NCBI GenBank assembly: GCA_036742455.1
Contig: DAINQU010000011.1
Coordinates: forward strand, 1 to 64,000
Direction of reading: 5' to 3'
DNA length: 64,000 nucleotides
From: CAIKZZ01 sp036742455
Lineage (GTDB): Bacteria > Pseudomonadota > Gammaproteobacteria > Steroidobacterales > Steroidobacteraceae
In this document: positions 19,292 through 28,882 of the stretch, in pieces
Numbering within the stretch: the stretch's first letter is position 1
Layout: each line of letters opens with the position of its first letter
Program-made: the position numbers and the translations under genes
The notes under the pieces: model-generated
What the model was told of the DNA's origin: nothing
The model's database searches: none
The model's input: the letters and a program-made list of their open reading frames with translations, nothing else

Positions 19292-20035
19292 ATGCGTACG
19301 ATCCGAGTCCATCACCCCGGGCCGTTGGCCATGGGCGCCCGACTGAGGCTTGACGAGCGTTCAGGCCTACACCTCACCCGCGTCTTGCGGCTGAAGTCCG
19401 GCGCACCCGTCGTTGTTTTTGATGGGGGCGGTCACGAGCATGACGGCATTTTGGATCTTGGACGGGACGGCCGCTCAGAACTCGTCATTGGGGCCGCCCG
19501 TGAGGCTCTCCCCCGCTCCCCACTGACCATCACGCTCTCTCAGGGCGTCTCTCGGGGCGAACGCATGGATTACGCCATTCAAAAAGCCACGGAATTAGGG
19601 GTGAGCCGCATCGTCCCACTGCTGTGCGAACGCAGCGTGGTGCGTTTGGACGCGGAACAATCGACGCGGAAACGCGCACACTGGGAAGGCGTCGCCATCG
19701 CCGCAGCAGAGCAGAGTGGCCGCGCGGACGTCCCTGGCATTGAGGCTGCTGGGACTCTCGAGGCGCATCTCTCGAGTGTATACGGCGTGGCGGACGGCAT
19801 ATTGCGGTTAGTGCTCGATCCCGTGAGCGCGACCAGTCCAAAGCAACTGCCTGAATCGCTTCAGCGAATCGAGTTGCTGATCGGCCCTGAAGGGGGACTG
19901 ACCGATCGTGAACTCGATCTCGCTCGTCGCGCCGGCTATCAAAGCCTTCGGCTAGGGCCTCGTGTATTGCGTACCGAAACAGCAGCCGCTGCGGCCATCG
20001 CAGTGCTCCAAGCTTTGTACGGTGACCTGGGATGA
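19292..20035 (+). CDS. rsmE: 16S rRNA m3U1498 methyltransferase RsmE
   Basis: Methylates U1498 of 16S rRNA; a SPOUT-class enzyme with a C-terminal knot. The 247-residue protein has an N-terminal PUA-like part (LTRVLRLKSGAPVVVFDG) and the SPOUT motifs ATELGVSRIVPLLCERSVV, IGPEGGLTDREL and LRLGPRVLRTETA. Its last four bases overlap the ATG of mrcB, so the two are translationally coupled or at least co-transcribed. Confidence 0.95.
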   Translation: MRTIRVHHPGPLAMGARLRLDERSGLHLTRVLRLKSGAPVVVFDGGGHEHDGILDLGRDGRSELVIGAAREALPRSPLTITLSQGVSRGERMDYAIQKATELGVSRIVPLLCERSVVRLDAEQSTRKRAHWEGVAIAAAEQSGRADVPGIEAAGTLEAHLSSVYGVADGILRLVLDPVSATSPKQLPESLQRIELLIGPEGGLTDRELDLARRAGYQSLRLGPRVLRTETAAAAAIAVLQALYGDLG

Positions 20036-22335
20036 CAACAACTCGCACAGTCTGGATGTTGCCGCGCAAAGTGCTGTACGCACTGGGCGGCATTATTCTG
20101 ATCGCGGCACTGGGCTTGCTCGGATGGGTGTTCTACCTCGACGGGGTCGTCCAACACGAGTTCAAAGGACGACTGTGGTCAGTGCCGGCTCGGGTTTACG
20201 CGGCGCCCACAGACCTTTATGTCGGAGCAACCGTCACAGCCGATGATCTCGATACAGAGCTGCGCCGCCTGCATTACCGCATCGGGGATCCCGGCAGTGG
20301 CCCTGGCATCTATCGCCGTAAAGGCGGTGACTTTGAGATCAATACGCGGCGCGTTCGATTCGTAGACGAAATGCGTGCACCGGTACGAATCCGGGTGCAT
20401 GCCAATGCTGAGGGAATTGCGGGTATCGAGTCCGCTGATGGCACCGAATTGCCTCTTTTTAGGCTGGATCCGTTACTGATCGGCAGTGTTTTCCCCGTCC
20501 ACGGTGAAGATCGGATTGTCCTTACGCCGAACGACGTCCCGGAAATGCTCGTCACGTTTCTCAAAACCATTGAGGACCGTCGCTTTGACGAGCATAACGG
20601 CGTGGATTTGCGGAGCATCCTGCGGGCCATTTGGGCGGATGTGCGCGCCGGCCATATGGTTCAAGGCGGCAGCACACTCACGCAGCAGTTGGTCAAAAAC
20701 TATTTTCTCACCGACGAACGCACCTTCGGGCGCAAGCTCAAAGAAGCGGTCATGGCGATGCGCCTTGAGGCGCATTACACCAAAGAAGAAATTCTGATCG
20801 CGTATTTAAATGAGATTGACCTAGGCCAAGACGGCGAACGCGCCATCCATGGATTTGGGTTAGGTAGCGAGTACTACTTTGGCAAGCCGATCGACGAACT
20901 CGAACCGGCCGAAATGGCATTACTGGTGGGCCTAGTGAAGGGCCCTTCTTGGTATGACCCACTGAAGCATCCGGATCGTGCGCGCACGCGGCGCAATCTC
21001 GTCCTCAAAGAATTGGGAGAAGCCAAGGTACTCGACGCGGCTGCCGTCACTCGAGCACAGGCCCAACCACTCGGATTACGGCCGGCGGGTGCAGGCTATG
21101 TGCCTGCGTTCCTGGATCTCGTCCGGCGCCATCTGAAGCGCGACTATGCGGAAGCGGACCTGGCAGCGGCGGGCCTCTCTATCTATACAACGCTAGACCC
21201 TCACGCGCAGGCCGCCGCCGAGCGCGCGGTGACCAATCAACTGAAGCGCCTCGATACCATCGCGCACAATCGCTCGAAAGGTGCTCCTTTGGAAGCCGCG
21301 ATGATTATCGCCGAGCCCACGAGCGGCCAAGTTCTGGCGGTCGTCGGCGGGCGCGACACCCGCTTCCTGGGATTTAATCGCGCCTTGGATGCGCGCCGCT
21401 CCATCGGTTCGCTGGTCAAACCAGCCGTTTATTTGACCGCTTTGGAGACCGGCCGCTACAACGCAGCGACAATATTGCTGGACGCGCCATTGGAATTGAA
21501 GCTGCCAGATGGCCAAGTCTGGGCACCGCAAAACTATACGCACGAAGTCTTCGGTTCCGTGCCCATGGTCCGCGCCCTTTCCGAATCCATGAATCTTGCG
21601 ACCGTTCGACTGGGTCTCGAGCTTGGGCTTCCGGCCGTGGCGGATACGTTGCAAAAGCTCGGTCTCGAGCGACGCCCGGCGCTGAATCCATCGATGCTGC
21701 TCGGTACGGTGGAGATGACGCCGCTAGAGGTCATACAGGTCTACACCGCGTTGGCGAACGGCGGGTTTCAGTCGCGCCTGCGGTCGGTTCAGGCTGTGCT
21801 GGATGAAGACGGCAAGGCGCTCAAGAGCTTTAAGTTAGAGGTCACCCCGGCGGCCTCGCCGGCGGCTGTCTATGAAGTGTCTCGAATGATGACGCAGGTC
21901 ACCGAGCGTGGGACGGGCCGTGCGGTCGGCGCTCGCCTGCATGTGACCATGCCCGCCAAAACCGGCACATCCTCAGATCTTCGTGACAGCTGGTTTGCGG
22001 GCTTTACCGGCTCACATGTCGCCGTTGCGTGGGTCGGTTACGATGATAATCGACCGACCGGACTCACCGGCGCCACGGGCGCGTTACCGGTTTGGTTGGA
22101 TGCGATGTCAGAACTACACCTGAAGGCCTGGCAGCCGGATACCCCGACGGAAGTCGAGGATCGTTGGATTGAGTTCTCCTCTGGACTCGCCACGGAACCG
22201 CGCTGCAGCGCCGATGCGGTGTTGGTCGGTGTTCCGCGCGGCACGACACTCACCGCGCGCCAAGGATGCGGGCAACCCGCCTCCGAGTCGGTTGTTGACC
22301 GAGTAAAATCATGGTTAGAAAAAACAGTCCATTGA
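20032..22335 (+). CDS. mrcB: Bifunctional penicillin-binding protein 1B
   Basis: Polymerises and cross-links peptidoglycan at the inner membrane. The 767-residue protein has one N-terminal membrane segment (about 15-37), a UB2H-like region (WSVPARVYAAPTDLYVG), a GT51 transglycosylase domain and a transpeptidase domain. GT51 motifs are EDRRFDEHNGVD and GGSTLTQQLVKNYFL. Transpeptidase motifs are the SIGSLVKPAVY active-site serine region, SMN and KTGTS near residue 643. The UB2H-like part places it with PBP1B rather than PBP1A. It overlaps rsmE by four bases and the next gene by 25. Confidence 0.95.
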   Translation: MTTTRTVWMLPRKVLYALGGIILIAALGLLGWVFYLDGVVQHEFKGRLWSVPARVYAAPTDLYVGATVTADDLDTELRRLHYRIGDPGSGPGIYRRKGGDFEINTRRVRFVDEMRAPVRIRVHANAEGIAGIESADGTELPLFRLDPLLIGSVFPVHGEDRIVLTPNDVPEMLVTFLKTIEDRRFDEHNGVDLRSILRAIWADVRAGHMVQGGSTLTQQLVKNYFLTDERTFGRKLKEAVMAMRLEAHYTKEEILIAYLNEIDLGQDGERAIHGFGLGSEYYFGKPIDELEPAEMALLVGLVKGPSWYDPLKHPDRARTRRNLVLKELGEAKVLDAAAVTRAQAQPLGLRPAGAGYVPAFLDLVRRHLKRDYAEADLAAAGLSIYTTLDPHAQAAAERAVTNQLKRLDTIAHNRSKGAPLEAAMIIAEPTSGQVLAVVGGRDTRFLGFNRALDARRSIGSLVKPAVYLTALETGRYNAATILLDAPLELKLPDGQVWAPQNYTHEVFGSVPMVRALSESMNLATVRLGLELGLPAVADTLQKLGLERRPALNPSMLLGTVEMTPLEVIQVYTALANGGFQSRLRSVQAVLDEDGKALKSFKLEVTPAASPAAVYEVSRMMTQVTERGTGRAVGARLHVTMPAKTGTSSDLRDSWFAGFTGSHVAVAWVGYDDNRPTGLTGATGALPVWLDAMSELHLKAWQPDTPTEVEDRWIEFSSGLATEPRCSADAVLVGVPRGTTLTARQGCGQPASESVVDRVKSWLEKTVH

Positions 22336-22883
22336 TAAATGCCCTTCGCCGCAGCGGCGGAACCGCGCTATTGCTGATTCTCGCGGCCTGTGCAGCGCCA
22401 CCGCCCTATCAAATGCCGGCGCCGAAAGCTGAGCCTGTGGTGGCAGCAGCGCCGAAGGAAGCCACCTTGCCTCCGCCACCGCCGGCACCCGCGCAACCTG
22501 TCCAGGAGGCGCCGAAGCCGGTGCAAAAGGAGGCGGCAGAGCCTCCGAGCAGGGCGTTTAAATTGGGGCCCGCCACACAAGCACTGGTGAATCAGGCCCG
22601 CGGCCAGGTGACAAAGGGGCAGTTACCGGGAGCCTCGGCGACGCTCGATCGAGCCTTGCGGATAGAGCCACAGAATCCGCTGTTGTGGATCGAAGTGGCA
22701 AGACTTCGATTGACGGAGGGTGACACGAAACAAGCTGAAAATTGTGCCCGCAGAGCCTTATTACTCGGATCGACCGATGTCTCAGTCCGTCAAACGGCGG
22801 GGCATCTGTTGGCGGACATTCTGCGCGCACTGCATCGCGACGATGACGCAAAGGACCTCGAAGACCAGCCTTGGATGAACTAA
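22311..22883 (+). CDS. TPR-repeat lipoprotein
   Basis: A 190-residue secreted lipoprotein. The signal segment ends in the lipobox LAAC (cysteine near residue 27), followed by a proline- and alanine-rich linker (about 30-80). Two to three tetratricopeptide-like helices follow (about 90-180; TLDRALRIEPQNPLLWIEVA, TEGDTKQAENCARRAL). The start overlaps mrcB by 25 bases. TPR lipoproteins beside mrcB occur in other Gammaproteobacteria and may assist PBP1B, as LpoB or CpoB do, but it is not related to either by eye. Confidence 0.85.
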   Translation: MVRKNSPLINALRRSGGTALLLILAACAAPPPYQMPAPKAEPVVAAAPKEATLPPPPPAPAQPVQEAPKPVQKEAAEPPSRAFKLGPATQALVNQARGQVTKGQLPGASATLDRALRIEPQNPLLWIEVARLRLTEGDTKQAENCARRALLLGSTDVSVRQTAGHLLADILRALHRDDDAKDLEDQPWMN

Positions 22884-22892
22884 TTCACGCGC

Positions 22893-23369
22893 TCACGCAT
22901 CAATCGAAGTCTCATCGGCGATCATGCCTTCGAGGTGCTCAAGATCGGGCACGAGCGGATTCTCATTTAACATCCGCAACGCGCAAAGCACCGGACTGCG
23001 TTCCGGAAAATCGCGGGTAGGATCTGGTTTGATGACGTCGGGGTTCAAGCGAATCAATTGCGGAAACCCTTGGGTCAGTATCCCAAAGTGACCGCCAGAG
23101 AGCTGATCGCCCAAAGCGTGCAGAACGACGATTCGGGTCCTACCCGTCGGCTGGGGTAGCGGACGGCCCAGCGCCGCCTCGAAACTAATGACTGGGACCT
23201 CGCGCCCATTCCATCGAACCGTGCCCACATACCAAGGCGGTGCTCCCGGCATCGGTGTCGGAGCAGACCACGCGATCACTTCGGCTGTGCAGCTGCGCGG
23301 CAACAACAATCGCTCATCTGCCAGAGGAATGAGCAATCCATAAAACTCCTCGTCACCCGTCTCTTTCAT
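22893..23369 (-). CDS. CheW-domain protein of the Chp cluster (ChpC-like position)
   Basis: A 158-residue protein made of a single CheW-like domain (LIPLADERLLLPRSCTAEVI, WYVGTVRWNGREVPVISFEAAL). CheW domains couple chemoreceptors to the histidine kinase. It is the last gene of the minus-strand chemosensory operon and overlaps chpA by four bases. In Pseudomonas the gene after chpA/chpB is chpC, also a CheW protein, so this is its probable counterpart. Confidence 0.86.
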   Translation of the reverse strand: MKETGDEEFYGLLIPLADERLLLPRSCTAEVIAWSAPTPMPGAPPWYVGTVRWNGREVPVISFEAALGRPLPQPTGRTRIVVLHALGDQLSGGHFGILTQGFPQLIRLNPDVIKPDPTRDFPERSPVLCALRMLNENPLVPDLEHLEGMIADETSIDA

Positions 23370-26300
23370 GGCAACGTCCTGCCGCGCGTGACCAACGGTT
23401 CGATGGCATCTAACAACTGACTTTCCTGATACGGCTTTCCGAGATAGTCGTCGACACCGAGCTCAATCGCTCGCGCCCGGTGCTTTTCGCCAACGCGCGA
23501 CGTGATCATGACGATGGGCACGCGTCGTAACCGTTCATCCGCACGCACGCGAGCCGCCACTTCGTAGCCATCCATGCGTGGCATTTCAATATCCAGCAGG
23601 ATGATGTCCGGCACCTGATCTTGAAGTATCGCCAGGGCGTCGACGCCATCACGTGCGGTCATCACGCGCATGCCGTTACGTTCAAGCAGGCGCTGAGTCA
23701 CTCGCCGCACCGTAATTGAATCATCCACAACCAGTGCGAATGTGCGCCGGTCGGATGAGTCATCGTCGGGCACGCCGTAGACACGCGAACGCCAGTCACC
23801 TCGCACCAAGGCGCCGAGATCCAATATCACGACGATTCGGCCATCGCCCAACATGGTGGCGCCTGCGATGCCGCGAATGGAGGAAATGATCGGCCCGACA
23901 TTCTTGATAACGATTTCGCGACTGCCGACTAGCTCGTCCGCCACGATCGCCGTGGAGCGATCGCCAGCTCGAATTAAAATGACCGGCACGGGTACGTCTT
24001 GGGCGGGCAATTCCGATGGGCGCCCCCCAATAAATAGGCCCAGATGTTGGAAGGTATATACCTGTCCTCCATAGGTCCACGTCGGTGACTCTTCCGCCAA
24101 GTGTTGCATCACAGCCGATTTCGGCAGCCGGACAACACTCTCCACGGTGGGCAGGGGTAACGCATAGAGCTCACTGCCAGACCGAAGAATTAACGCCTGC
24201 GAAACAGCCAAGGTAAAGGGCAGCCGGATCGTGAATCGAGTCCCTTGACCTGCCGTCGAATCGATCTGCAGCGAGCCGCCGAGACGCTTGACCTCGTTTG
24301 TAACCACGTCCATGCCCACACCACGGCCGGCTGAAGGCGTGACCACGGTGGCCGTGCTGAAACCAGGCTCTAGAATCAGCTGCATGGCATCCGCGTCGGA
24401 CATCGCTTGCCTCGGCTGTAGCAAGCCAAGCGCCAGCGCCTTTTCTCGTATCGCGGTCAAATCCAAGCCCGCGCCATCGTCCTGAACGACGATAACGACT
24501 TCCGACCCTTCCCGTCGCAATGACATTTCAATACGACCGGTCACCGACTTGCCGACCGCCGATCGAACATCTGGAGGCTCGATGCCATGGACCACGGCAT
24601 TGCGTAGCAGATGCTCGAAGGGAGCGAGCATACGTTCCAGTACTTGTCGATCGAGCTCCCCGGTCGCACCCGTCACCGCAAGCTCGGCGGACTTGCCCAT
24701 CTCAACGGCGGCTTGGCGAACGATTCGACTCAAGCGGGGAATATGCCGCTGGAACGGCACCATCCGAGTCCGCATCAAACCATTCTGTAAATCCGTCACC
24801 ACCCGCGCTTGCTGCATCAGGAGATTTTGCGCATCACGAACCTGATGCTCGAGGATGCCCTGAATACTCGCGACGTCGCTCGCGGACTCAGCCAGTGCGC
24901 GCGAATATTGTTGTAGCGTGGAATACCGATCGAGTTCGAGTGGGTCGAAGTCATCTCGCCGACGCTCATCGTCATGGCGATGAAGAATCTGCGCTTCCGT
25001 CTCGATCTCAAGCTTCCGCAGTTGGTCTCGGAGTCGACTCACGACGCGCGACAGTTCGCTGAGATTCGCATCCACGCCCGTCAGTTGCTGCTCAAGCCGC
25101 GCACGCTGGATGCTGACCTCGCCGGCGCCATTTAGCAGCGTATCGAGAAGCTCAGCGTCGACGCGAGCGAGTTCTTGCCGCTCTTCGCGCGCACCGTTCG
25201 GTGCAGCAGCCACTTCAGTCTCCGTGACCGAATCGACTGGCGACTCGTCTGAATGGTCACGACCCATATCCTGCGACTTGGAGGACTCGGTGACTATCCT
25301 CTCGGTGACAGGCGGCTCAATGCGGAACTGCTGTGCGGGGGCCGGCGGAGGCAGCGCTCCCTGAACAATCTCGCTGACAATCGGTAGTGGACCGCTCGCC
25401 GGGGCATCGCCCTGCGGAACCATTTGTGGTTCTGGCTGTTCATCGGCGAGAACTCGCAGCGTCGGAGGCTCCGGTGCCGGTTTCGATAATGCGCGGATGC
25501 GCTCGACCAGTTCCGCTGCAGCATCCGCCTGCCTACCCTGCTGAACCGCCTTACGCATCTGCTCGAGGGAGTCGAGCCCAGACTCCAGAAGGGGCACTAA
25601 GCCGTCCGCACCCCACCGCTCAGATCGAGTCAGCAGAGACTCCATTTCGTGCGCGAGTTCGCCCATTGCAGCAACACCCGCCATGCGCGCTCCACCCTTC
25701 AGGGTGTGGAGATATCGCATGAGTGCGGTCATGGCGTCCGAATCTGCTGGGTGGTGTGCAAGGCGCTCTACCGTCCGCGACAGCGACTCCAGCAACTCAG
25801 CCGCTTCATCACTGAAGATGGCGGCAATCTCAGGATCAAAATCGATCGTGGAAAAGCTACCGGTGGCCGATAGGTCGACGACAGCCGTATCGGGCACTCG
25901 ATCGACTTGCGGCGACGACACCTCCGGTGCGTCAAGGAGTCGGATTCGCTCTTGGAGCGCGAATACTGAGTGAGTAGCGAGAGGATTCGCGTCGGGCGCT
26001 GCCACGCGCTCGAGTCCGTCTGCGACATCCAGCATCAAAGACACTGCGGCATCAGGCAATCCAATGCCCTGCCCGTGAAAATGCCGCACCAGTTGGTCTA
26101 GAGGCTCCGCTAGCGCAATGCCATCGACCACGCCAGCCATGCGCGAAGCGCCCGCGAGCGTGTGACAGGCTCGATGCAGTGAGTCGCTGATGACGTGCGG
26201 TGGCTGACGACCTTCTCGCGATCGCGCCCAAGCACGGAGCGCGGCAACGTGATTGGCGACTTCCGAACGGTAGATCTCCGCCAAGGTTGGGTCACTGTCG

Positions 26301-28879
26301 ACCACCACCTCTGCAGGACTGCTCAACGGCGGCGTCGGCATCGGCGCGCTTTCGCTCTCCGGGATCGCCGGATCCTGCACCCGAACAAATCGATTAGGCA
26401 CTTCCAACGTATCGGCGATATTGGCCGGATTGGGCTCGCTTTCATCGCCCACCGGACTCTCAGACATCAGCACCGACGTCGAGATCATCCACGGAGATTC
26501 TGCTTCCGGCGATTCCGCTCCAACAATAGTCAGCGGTTCAGATTGAGCTTCCTCTTCCAGGAACGTGTCAACGACAGGTTCCTGGAGGTTGCCCTCGGCC
26601 GCCGAGTGCAATCGCTCAATCACGCCAGTCACATCGAATGCCGGTAGCTGGCGAGTTTCCAATTGATCGATCAGTGCGGGTACGCCCTCGACGGCTTCAT
26701 GCATGAGGTGAATCAGCGCAGGCGTACGATTGCGCGTGCCGCTGATCACTCGATTGAGGAGACTCTCCACCGCCCATGAGTAGTCGCCCACTAACCGTGC
26801 GCCCACCATCCGACCGCTGCCTTTGAGCGTGTGAAACGACCGCCTCAAGCGCGCCAAGGCATCCTCATCCAGCGGGTTGCGCTCCCACGCGGCCAGATTC
26901 GCGACCACTTTCTCGAGCTCTTCGCGAGCTTCCTCAATGAAAAGCTGTATGAGATCGGGGTCCACCTCGTCTGCGATCGCCGTGCTCACCGTCGCCATCG
27001 GTGCAACGGTCGGCACCGGTTTGGGTGGCTCCACTGCACGAAAGACACCGCTTTCATCGGGCTGAACTTGAACTGGCGCCGTCTCGGTGAGCACCGGTGC
27101 AGAGGGCTCTTCCACGGGAGCGTGCGCAACATGAACGACAGGCGCCGCGGCCGGTTCGCTTGGGACGATCCGATCCGGCTGCAAAACGGCTGGAGGCTGA
27201 AGGCTGCTTTCGAGCACGCGCAAGCAGGCCTCTGCGTTATCCAACATGTACACGGGCTCGCTACGGCCGTTCTGCAATGTCTCCATGTAGTACTCAATGG
27301 AAACAATAGCGTCGGCTAGGCGATCCAATCGCTGACCTGTGCCCTCTGGACCTCCACTCACTGCCACTGTGACGTGGCGGCCGATACGCTCGACGACATC
27401 GATGGCGCGTGAACGGCCTAGCATCATCAGCCCGGCGACAATACCGCGAAGCAGGCCCGGGACCGTTTCCCGGCCGTTGGTGTCTTGACCACTCGTCGCG
27501 GCAGACACGACTTCTTTAATGTGAGCGAGATTAACGATGCATTCGCGCAGTACGGCGGACTGCACATTGCGGAAGTCGCTATCCGTTACTTCTTGAAAAT
27601 CGGAACCACTATGCGGTTGGATAAGCCCGATCAACTGGGATTCGAGACTGTCTTCCACCCGTATCAACGCAGCAGCGATGTCCACCAAAGCGTCCGGCGC
27701 TGGCGCGACGCCCGCATCCACAATGGCGCCTAATTCCCGCAATTGCTGCTGAACGCTTGCACGTAAATTAGCGAGACCGAGCACGCCGAGCGTATCGCCA
27801 ATCTTTCGCAACATCTCCAGCTGACTGGCCAGATCGGCGATATGGCTCCCGCCCGTTCGCACAAAAACATCGAGAGCGTCCTTAACCCGCCCGAGGTCTT
27901 CTCGAATGGCTGCGCCCACCGTTTCCATCAATTTGATCGATGGCGCTGATAAGCTTGCGCGCTGATCTTCGACATCGCTGGATACAGGCAATAGTTCCTG
28001 CAATCGAAACGATGTGCGTACAGCGGAAATACGCTGACCCTGCGCCGGCGTTCGCGCGACGAAGTAAAGGAGATTGTTGAGCAGGTCGACAGGGGGCTGA
28101 TCCGCATATCGCGCCTCGCCCAACTCATGCAGACGGCGCATTTCACGATCCGCTTGACCCAGCAAACGCTTAAGCGTGGCGGCACCGTCCGATCCGCCTG
28201 CACGCAGCGCCTCAATGACGGCGCCTACGACCCACCATAATTGGAATACCGATTGACGCTGCGCGGCGCGTTCCAAGCGTTCAGCGACTTGGGCAAGAAC
28301 GTCCAAATGCTGGGGCAACCGCTCGCCTCGCAAAACGCCAAGCAGAGCCAATTGAAATTTCGGCCGCAACCGGCGGGCCCACTGGGCAACCGACGTCGCG
28401 CTCTCGCCGGCCTCGGACGCCTGCGCGTCGGGTTGGCGGTCCGACGTCAAATTCAGCAGCAGCAGGGTGCCTTCAGAAAGCAACGCCTGCCCCCTTACCG
28501 CACGCAGATCATTCAACAAGGGCAGCAGCACGAGCGGCACGTCTCGCCCGCCGGCCAGCACCCGTTCGAGATAGGCGGGAAGTTGTACGAGCGCCCGCAT
28601 CAACGCATCGAGGCCTTCCGGCTGATTCCGGACATCCGCCGGAGCATTCGCGAGAAAACGGGCGACGAACTCCATCTCTTCTGCCAGAAGAGCGGCGCCG
28701 GGCACTTCAATAACCCGCAACACACCGAAAACGTCATGCAGACACGTGGCCGTGGTCACTAACGGCGAAGGATCAGACATCGTCTCCGCATAATTCTCGA
28801 GCGCCCCTCGGGCATGCCCGAGGGTCACACCGATCTCAGCGGCAACCGCCTGCAATGTCTGGTCAGCTACGGCCGTCAT
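23366..28879 (-). CDS. chpA: Hybrid chemotaxis histidine kinase ChpA/PilL
   Basis: The central kinase of the type IV pilus chemosensory pathway, 1837 residues. An N-terminal ChpA/FimL-like helical region covers about 1-560. Three Hpt domains have their phosphorylatable histidines at H683 (HTLKGSGRM), H906 (HTLAGASRM) and H1058 (HTLKGGARM). A dimerisation and HATPase region has LLRNAVVHGIE near 1420 and a DDGAGLD box. A CheW domain and a C-terminal receiver follow, with D1763 in LLDIEMPRMDGYE. Pseudomonas ChpA is longer and has more Hpt-type domains. The second Hpt has alanine in place of the usual lysine. It starts three bases after the MCP gene. Confidence 0.95.
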   Translation of the reverse strand: MTAVADQTLQAVAAEIGVTLGHARGALENYAETMSDPSPLVTTATCLHDVFGVLRVIEVPGAALLAEEMEFVARFLANAPADVRNQPEGLDALMRALVQLPAYLERVLAGGRDVPLVLLPLLNDLRAVRGQALLSEGTLLLLNLTSDRQPDAQASEAGESATSVAQWARRLRPKFQLALLGVLRGERLPQHLDVLAQVAERLERAAQRQSVFQLWWVVGAVIEALRAGGSDGAATLKRLLGQADREMRRLHELGEARYADQPPVDLLNNLLYFVARTPAQGQRISAVRTSFRLQELLPVSSDVEDQRASLSAPSIKLMETVGAAIREDLGRVKDALDVFVRTGGSHIADLASQLEMLRKIGDTLGVLGLANLRASVQQQLRELGAIVDAGVAPAPDALVDIAAALIRVEDSLESQLIGLIQPHSGSDFQEVTDSDFRNVQSAVLRECIVNLAHIKEVVSAATSGQDTNGRETVPGLLRGIVAGLMMLGRSRAIDVVERIGRHVTVAVSGGPEGTGQRLDRLADAIVSIEYYMETLQNGRSEPVYMLDNAEACLRVLESSLQPPAVLQPDRIVPSEPAAAPVVHVAHAPVEEPSAPVLTETAPVQVQPDESGVFRAVEPPKPVPTVAPMATVSTAIADEVDPDLIQLFIEEAREELEKVVANLAAWERNPLDEDALARLRRSFHTLKGSGRMVGARLVGDYSWAVESLLNRVISGTRNRTPALIHLMHEAVEGVPALIDQLETRQLPAFDVTGVIERLHSAAEGNLQEPVVDTFLEEEAQSEPLTIVGAESPEAESPWMISTSVLMSESPVGDESEPNPANIADTLEVPNRFVRVQDPAIPESESAPMPTPPLSSPAEVVVDSDPTLAEIYRSEVANHVAALRAWARSREGRQPPHVISDSLHRACHTLAGASRMAGVVDGIALAEPLDQLVRHFHGQGIGLPDAAVSLMLDVADGLERVAAPDANPLATHSVFALQERIRLLDAPEVSSPQVDRVPDTAVVDLSATGSFSTIDFDPEIAAIFSDEAAELLESLSRTVERLAHHPADSDAMTALMRYLHTLKGGARMAGVAAMGELAHEMESLLTRSERWGADGLVPLLESGLDSLEQMRKAVQQGRQADAAAELVERIRALSKPAPEPPTLRVLADEQPEPQMVPQGDAPASGPLPIVSEIVQGALPPPAPAQQFRIEPPVTERIVTESSKSQDMGRDHSDESPVDSVTETEVAAAPNGAREERQELARVDAELLDTLLNGAGEVSIQRARLEQQLTGVDANLSELSRVVSRLRDQLRKLEIETEAQILHRHDDERRRDDFDPLELDRYSTLQQYSRALAESASDVASIQGILEHQVRDAQNLLMQQARVVTDLQNGLMRTRMVPFQRHIPRLSRIVRQAAVEMGKSAELAVTGATGELDRQVLERMLAPFEHLLRNAVVHGIEPPDVRSAVGKSVTGRIEMSLRREGSEVVIVVQDDGAGLDLTAIREKALALGLLQPRQAMSDADAMQLILEPGFSTATVVTPSAGRGVGMDVVTNEVKRLGGSLQIDSTAGQGTRFTIRLPFTLAVSQALILRSGSELYALPLPTVESVVRLPKSAVMQHLAEESPTWTYGGQVYTFQHLGLFIGGRPSELPAQDVPVPVILIRAGDRSTAIVADELVGSREIVIKNVGPIISSIRGIAGATMLGDGRIVVILDLGALVRGDWRSRVYGVPDDDSSDRRTFALVVDDSITVRRVTQRLLERNGMRVMTARDGVDALAILQDQVPDIILLDIEMPRMDGYEVAARVRADERLRRVPIVMITSRVGEKHRARAIELGVDDYLGKPYQESQLLDAIEPLVTRGRTLP

Positions 28880-28882
28880 TGA

